From positions 1 through 9,119 of the forward strand of contig JAUMXJ010000031.1 in assembly GCA_030529205.1 (NCBI GenBank): DNA of 9,119 nucleotides. The letters run 5' to 3'. Positions 6,276 to 9,119 of the stretch are shown in pieces; positions within the stretch are counted from its first letter, which is position 1, and every line of letters starts with the position of its first letter. A program made the translations under genes and the position numbers. The DNA is from Bacillota bacterium. GTDB taxonomy: Bacteria > Bacillota > Clostridia > Peptostreptococcales > Acidaminobacteraceae. The notes beneath the pieces are model-generated. The model saw only the letters and a list, made by a program, of their open reading frames with translations, was not told the origin of the DNA and did no database searches.

Positions 6276-8396
6276 ATGATGACAAATCGAAAGGAAAGAG
6301 CCGGAAATGTCCGAGTAGGCATGAAACTGGCTTTGCTTATTGCGGTCCTGCTGCTTGCGGTGTTCGGAACCAAGACGGCTGTTGACGGCATAATGAAGTA
6401 CAATCGGACATTGGAGGCGGAGACCGCGGTGGCTTCGGTTTCTGCGAGTGATATTTCTAAAGAAATTTCACAGAAGCTGGCCTTGGCCGCTCAAAGTGCG
6501 GATTCTCTGCGAATCCTTTTGGAAAAACAGATTCAATTGTATCGCCCGTCAAACAGGAGCAGATCCGAAATTTTGGATTATGCGCGTGAAGTTTTGAAAG
6601 ACAGCGATATGATTGATTACTTCGGCATTTATTTTGAACCTCAGCTTTTTGACGGAAAAGACAGGCAATATGCCAAGGATTCTCTGTATGCGGAAGTGGA
6701 AGGCTCATTTTTCGTCGTGGTAAGCGCGGATCGGGTGACGGCGGACAAAGAACTGTTCTCCCGTAAAGGCGTTGAGCGTTATGCGGAGGTCATGAGGACG
6801 GGGAAGACGCTGATCAGCGAGCCGTATCAAGTCAATGACCTGATTTATGTAACGGCGGCGATTCCCGTCAAAGACGGCGACAAAGTGATCGGGGTCATCA
6901 ATTCCGGTGTCGATGTGGGCAGTATCGGCGGCATCATATCGTCCGGGGACTTTGATTCGAAAAGCAGGCGAATGGTTGCAAACGAGAAGGGAGTGATACT
7001 CGTCGACACGCAGGGGAAAGAAAGCGTGTTGCAACAAGTCGAAAGCCTGCACGCCGGCTATTCCTCCCTGCTTTCCGAGGTGTCCGCAACGAAAAGTGCA
7101 CAGGCGGACCTGAAGGGAGAGAAGACCAGAGTCATCGCGCATCCGATTCCGTTGGGCGGCGGAGCGTACTGGGTCTATTACTCCGTGCTTTCGATTTCCG
7201 AAATGACGTCAAATGCGAGAACGGCCGTGATGTTTGATGTCCTGATTGCCGTTTTTATGATTCTTTCTGTCATGGGTGTGACGTATTATTCCATTCACAA
7301 GCGAATTATCAAACCGATTAATCTGGTTGAACAAGCCATGATGAGCATGGCGGAGTACAACTTTGATTTGTCGCGTCTGAAGGATTCGGCTGCACGCTAT
7401 CTGTCGCAAAACGACGAAATCGGCGAGATGACCGGCGGGATACGTGATATGAGAGTCGGCCTGGAAGGTACGCTGTCCAAGGTATCCGAGATTTCCCAAA
7501 CAACCGCCGCCACCGCACAGGAACTGACGGCTACAGTCCAGAGCACCGCGTTCTCCGCGGAGGAAGTGCAAAGAGCGGTTGCAAATATCGCGGATGGAGC
7601 ACAGTCGCAATCCGAGGATACCCAAAATGCAGCCGATCATGTCGAAGAGGTGAGTCATCTCCTCGAGGAAATGGTCGGGATTTTGCAGAAATTGAAGCAG
7701 AAAGCGGATCATGTCGATGTCGAAAAAGACAAAGGAAGTCGTTGTGTTGCGGAGCTTTCCGATGTTGCAAAGAAGAGCGGAGAAGCATCGCGGCAAGTTT
7801 ATTCCATGATTCGGGAGACGCATAAAAGCTCGGAAAAAATTGCCGTTGCAAGTGATATGATTCAATCCATCTCGGATCAGACAAATTTGCTTGCCCTGAA
7901 TGCGGCGATTGAGGCGGCGCGTGCGGGAGACAGCGGAAGAGGGTTTGCCGTGGTCGCGGAGGAGATTCGCAAACTTGCCGAGCAATCCGCCGAGTTTACA
8001 GATGAGATCAGGAGTATCATCAGCGAATTGGAGAACAAGTCCGAGATTGCCGTAACGACCATGGATGAGGCGGAACACGTCGTGCGGGAACAGGGTGAAA
8101 AGCTGGCGGAGACCGGAGAAAAATTCAGATTGATTGAAAATGCGGTTTTGCGCGCAGATGGCCTTGTGAAGGAGCTGATGCAGATTTCCGAGGATTTGAA
8201 AAAACAGAATCAAGTGGTGACGAGCGTCGTCGATAACCTGTCCGGGATTGCACAGGAGAATGCGGCGACCGCGGAGGAAGCTGCCGCAGCAATCGAAACA
8301 CAGACCCAATCGGTACGCGATATTTCCTCCGCCAGCGAAAACTTGGCGGAAGTGGCTACAAACCTTCAGCAGGAAATATCCAAGTTCAGGTTTTAA
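6276..8396 (+). CDS. Methyl-accepting chemotaxis protein (Cache sensor, HAMP, MCP signalling domain)
   Basis: This is a complete 706-residue transmembrane chemoreceptor. Helix 1 lies at about 16-36, the extracytoplasmic sensor at about 37-315, helix 2 at about 317-338, a HAMP linker at about 339-392 (with the usual proline, P347, after the basic IHKRIIK), and the coiled-coil signalling domain at about 395-706. The hairpin tip that binds CheA/CheW is intact: [18 protein letters not shown] (534-551), followed by [17 protein letters not shown]. The sensor has Cache-type features: [12 protein letters not shown] (116-127), SEPY (181-184), then a strand ending AAIPV and [12 protein letters not shown]. 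It lacks an obvious R-x-W-Y amino-acid-binding motif, so the ligand cannot be named. The protein ends in FRF with no CheR-tethering pentapeptide. It has its own candidate promoter in the 126-base gap upstream and precedes a related receptor by 9 bases. Confidence 0.96.
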   Translation: MMTNRKERAGNVRVGMKLALLIAVLLLAVFGTKTAVDGIMKYNRTLEAETAVASVSASDISKEISQKLALAAQSADSLRILLEKQIQLYRPSNRSRSEILDYAREVLKDSDMIDYFGIYFEPQLFDGKDRQYAKDSLYAEVEGSFFVVVSADRVTADKELFSRKGVERYAEVMRTGKTLISEPYQVNDLIYVTAAIPVKDGDKVIGVINSGVDVGSIGGIISSGDFDSKSRRMVANEKGVILVDTQGKESVLQQVESLHAGYSSLLSEVSATKSAQADLKGEKTRVIAHPIPLGGGAYWVYYSVLSISEMTSNARTAVMFDVLIAVFMILSVMGVTYYSIHKRIIKPINLVEQAMMSMAEYNFDLSRLKDSAARYLSQNDEIGEMTGGIRDMRVGLEGTLSKVSEISQTTAATAQELTATVQSTAFSAEEVQRAVANIADGAQSQSEDTQNAADHVEEVSHLLEEMVGILQKLKQKADHVDVEKDKGSRCVAELSDVAKKSGEASRQVYSMIRETHKSSEKIAVASDMIQSISDQTNLLALNAAIEAARAGDSGRGFAVVAEEIRKLAEQSAEFTDEIRSIISELENKSEIAVTTMDEAEHVVREQGEKLAETGEKFRLIENAVLRADGLVKELMQISEDLKKQNQVVTSVVDNLSGIAQENAATAEEAAAAIETQTQSVRDISSASENLAEVATNLQQEISKFRF

Positions 8397-8397
8397 T

Positions 8398-8404
8398 GGG
8401 GTGG
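8398..8404 (+). promoter_or_regulatory. G-rich ribosome binding site of chemoreceptor 2
   Basis: GGGGTGG lies directly after the stop of chemoreceptor 1, one base before ATG 8406 and four before ATG 8409. The layout copies that of the first receptor, and the second ATG is again better spaced. Confidence 0.5.
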
Positions 8405-8405
8405 T

Positions 8406-9119
8406 ATGATGAAAAAGAAAAAGAGAGTCGGAATCGGAATCAAGCTCGGCATCGTAATCGCCTCGGTGCTGTTCGTGGCACTCGGTATTCGCACGGCATT
8501 TGACGGTATCAACAATTATCGGCAGGAGCTGGAAAACCGTACGGATTACGAATTGAATATCGCGCATTCGAACAGCAGTGACATAGAGTGGATTTTTGCC
8601 GGCGCAACGACAAGTGCACATCAATTGCGTGACTACATTGAAAATATACTGAAGACATCGGAGAAGAAAGACAGGAAGAGGGATTTGATCGTCGGATTTA
8701 CAAGAGAGCTTTTGGATTCCAACTCCAATCTTTTCGGAATCGGTGTGTATTTTAAACCGAATGCGTTTGACGGTAGAGATGCCGAGTTCGAGAAGAGTGA
8801 ACTGTTTGAAAAAAGCAAGGGACGCTTCTACTTGTACGAGGATGTTGTTCCGGGAGTCAACTATGAGGATATCGCATTTGAAAATGAGGATTGGTATCAG
8901 GAATCCATGGAATCAGGAAATGTGATTTCCATGGAGCCGTACATAGAGGAGGGAATCCTCTGCGGAACCGTCACCTACCCGATCAGAGAAGGAAGTCAAT
9001 TGGTGGGATTCGTGCTTGTGGACATCAATCTGGATCGATTCCAGGAAGCGATTATGAAACAGTTCGAAGAGAGAAATGTCGAGGGGCAGAGTGTGACTCT
9101 GTTCAATGAAAAAGGCTTC
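8406..9119 (+). CDS. Second methyl-accepting chemotaxis protein, N-terminal part (partial at window end)
   Basis: The frame is open for 238 codons to the right edge. After a basic start (MMKKKKRVG) comes membrane helix 1 (about 10-28), then an extracytoplasmic Cache-type sensor. It shares with chemoreceptor 1 the segment YFKPNAFDG (115-123) and the acidic stretch after it, and it has EDWYQE (161-166), MEPY (176-179), VTYPI and GFVLVDINLDRF, the usual order of a dCache membrane-distal module. In amino-acid-binding dCache domains an arginine precedes the WY pair by two positions; here it is E161, so amino-acid sensing of that type is doubtful. HAMP and signalling domains are outside the window, so the receptor class is inferred from the sensor, the paralogy and the tandem position. 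The gene starts 9 bases after the previous stop and probably shares its transcript. Confidence 0.85.
   Translation, partial: MMKKKKRVGIGIKLGIVIASVLFVALGIRTAFDGINNYRQELENRTDYELNIAHSNSSDIEWIFAGATTSAHQLRDYIENILKTSEKKDRKRDLIVGFTRELLDSNSNLFGIGVYFKPNAFDGRDAEFEKSELFEKSKGRFYLYEDVVPGVNYEDIAFENEDWYQESMESGNVISMEPYIEEGILCGTVTYPIREGSQLVGFVLVDINLDRFQEAIMKQFEERNVEGQSVTLFNEKGF

Noticed and set aside
7209..8624. A 471-codon open frame on the - strand, opposite chemoreceptor 1
   Set aside because: It lies antisense to a gene with intact HAMP and MCP signalling motifs. Its translation is rich in Cys, His and Arg with no recognisable domain, as expected of a shadow frame.
8743..9109. Small + strand open frames in the last 380 bases
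   Set aside because: They lie out of frame inside the second chemoreceptor, whose frame is continuous from 8406 to the window end and carries Cache motifs.

Overview
The window holds ten protein-coding genes, all on the + strand, with two cut by the window edges. It reads as chromosomal DNA of a motile, anaerobic-type bacterium. Firmicutes (Clostridia, Tissierellia or Negativicutes-like) seems the best guess, from purine-rich ribosome binding sites, tight gene packing, balanced base composition and the style of the chemoreceptors and lipoprotein. Synergistetes or spirochaetes cannot be excluded from sequence alone. No tRNA, rRNA, CRISPR array, transposase or phage gene is seen.

Region 1 (1-6149) is a compact run of eight genes with gaps of 53 bases or less and several overlaps. 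The order is: the last codons of a probable DUF2318 Fe-S membrane protein; two FtsX/MacB-type ABC permeases; their LolD/MacB-type ATPase; a small lipoprotein with a covalent-FMN attachment motif; a third FtsX-type permease; an Mpv17/PMP22-like membrane protein; and a DUF1275 (YoaK-like) membrane protein. The first four match, in order, the accessory part of the P19/FTR1 iron-uptake loci (Campylobacter cj1660-cj1663, E. coli fetABCD). There the ABC genes are followed by thioredoxin-like proteins. Here that place is taken by a flavin lipoprotein and an extra permease. The likely theme is redox chemistry at the outer face of the membrane coupled to iron or haem handling, but the transported substrate is not shown by the sequence.

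Region 2 (6150-6275) is an AT-rich gap with a poly-T run just after the DUF1275 gene and one or two candidate promoters.

Region 3 (6276-9119) carries two tandem methyl-accepting chemotaxis proteins with related Cache-type sensor domains. The first is complete (706 codons) and the second runs off the window after 238 codons. Both begin with a double ATG right behind a G-rich ribosome binding site.

The most interesting point is the hybrid cassette: a Fet-like ABC module joined to a covalent flavoprotein, a third permease that has no ATPase of its own, and two poorly understood membrane proteins.
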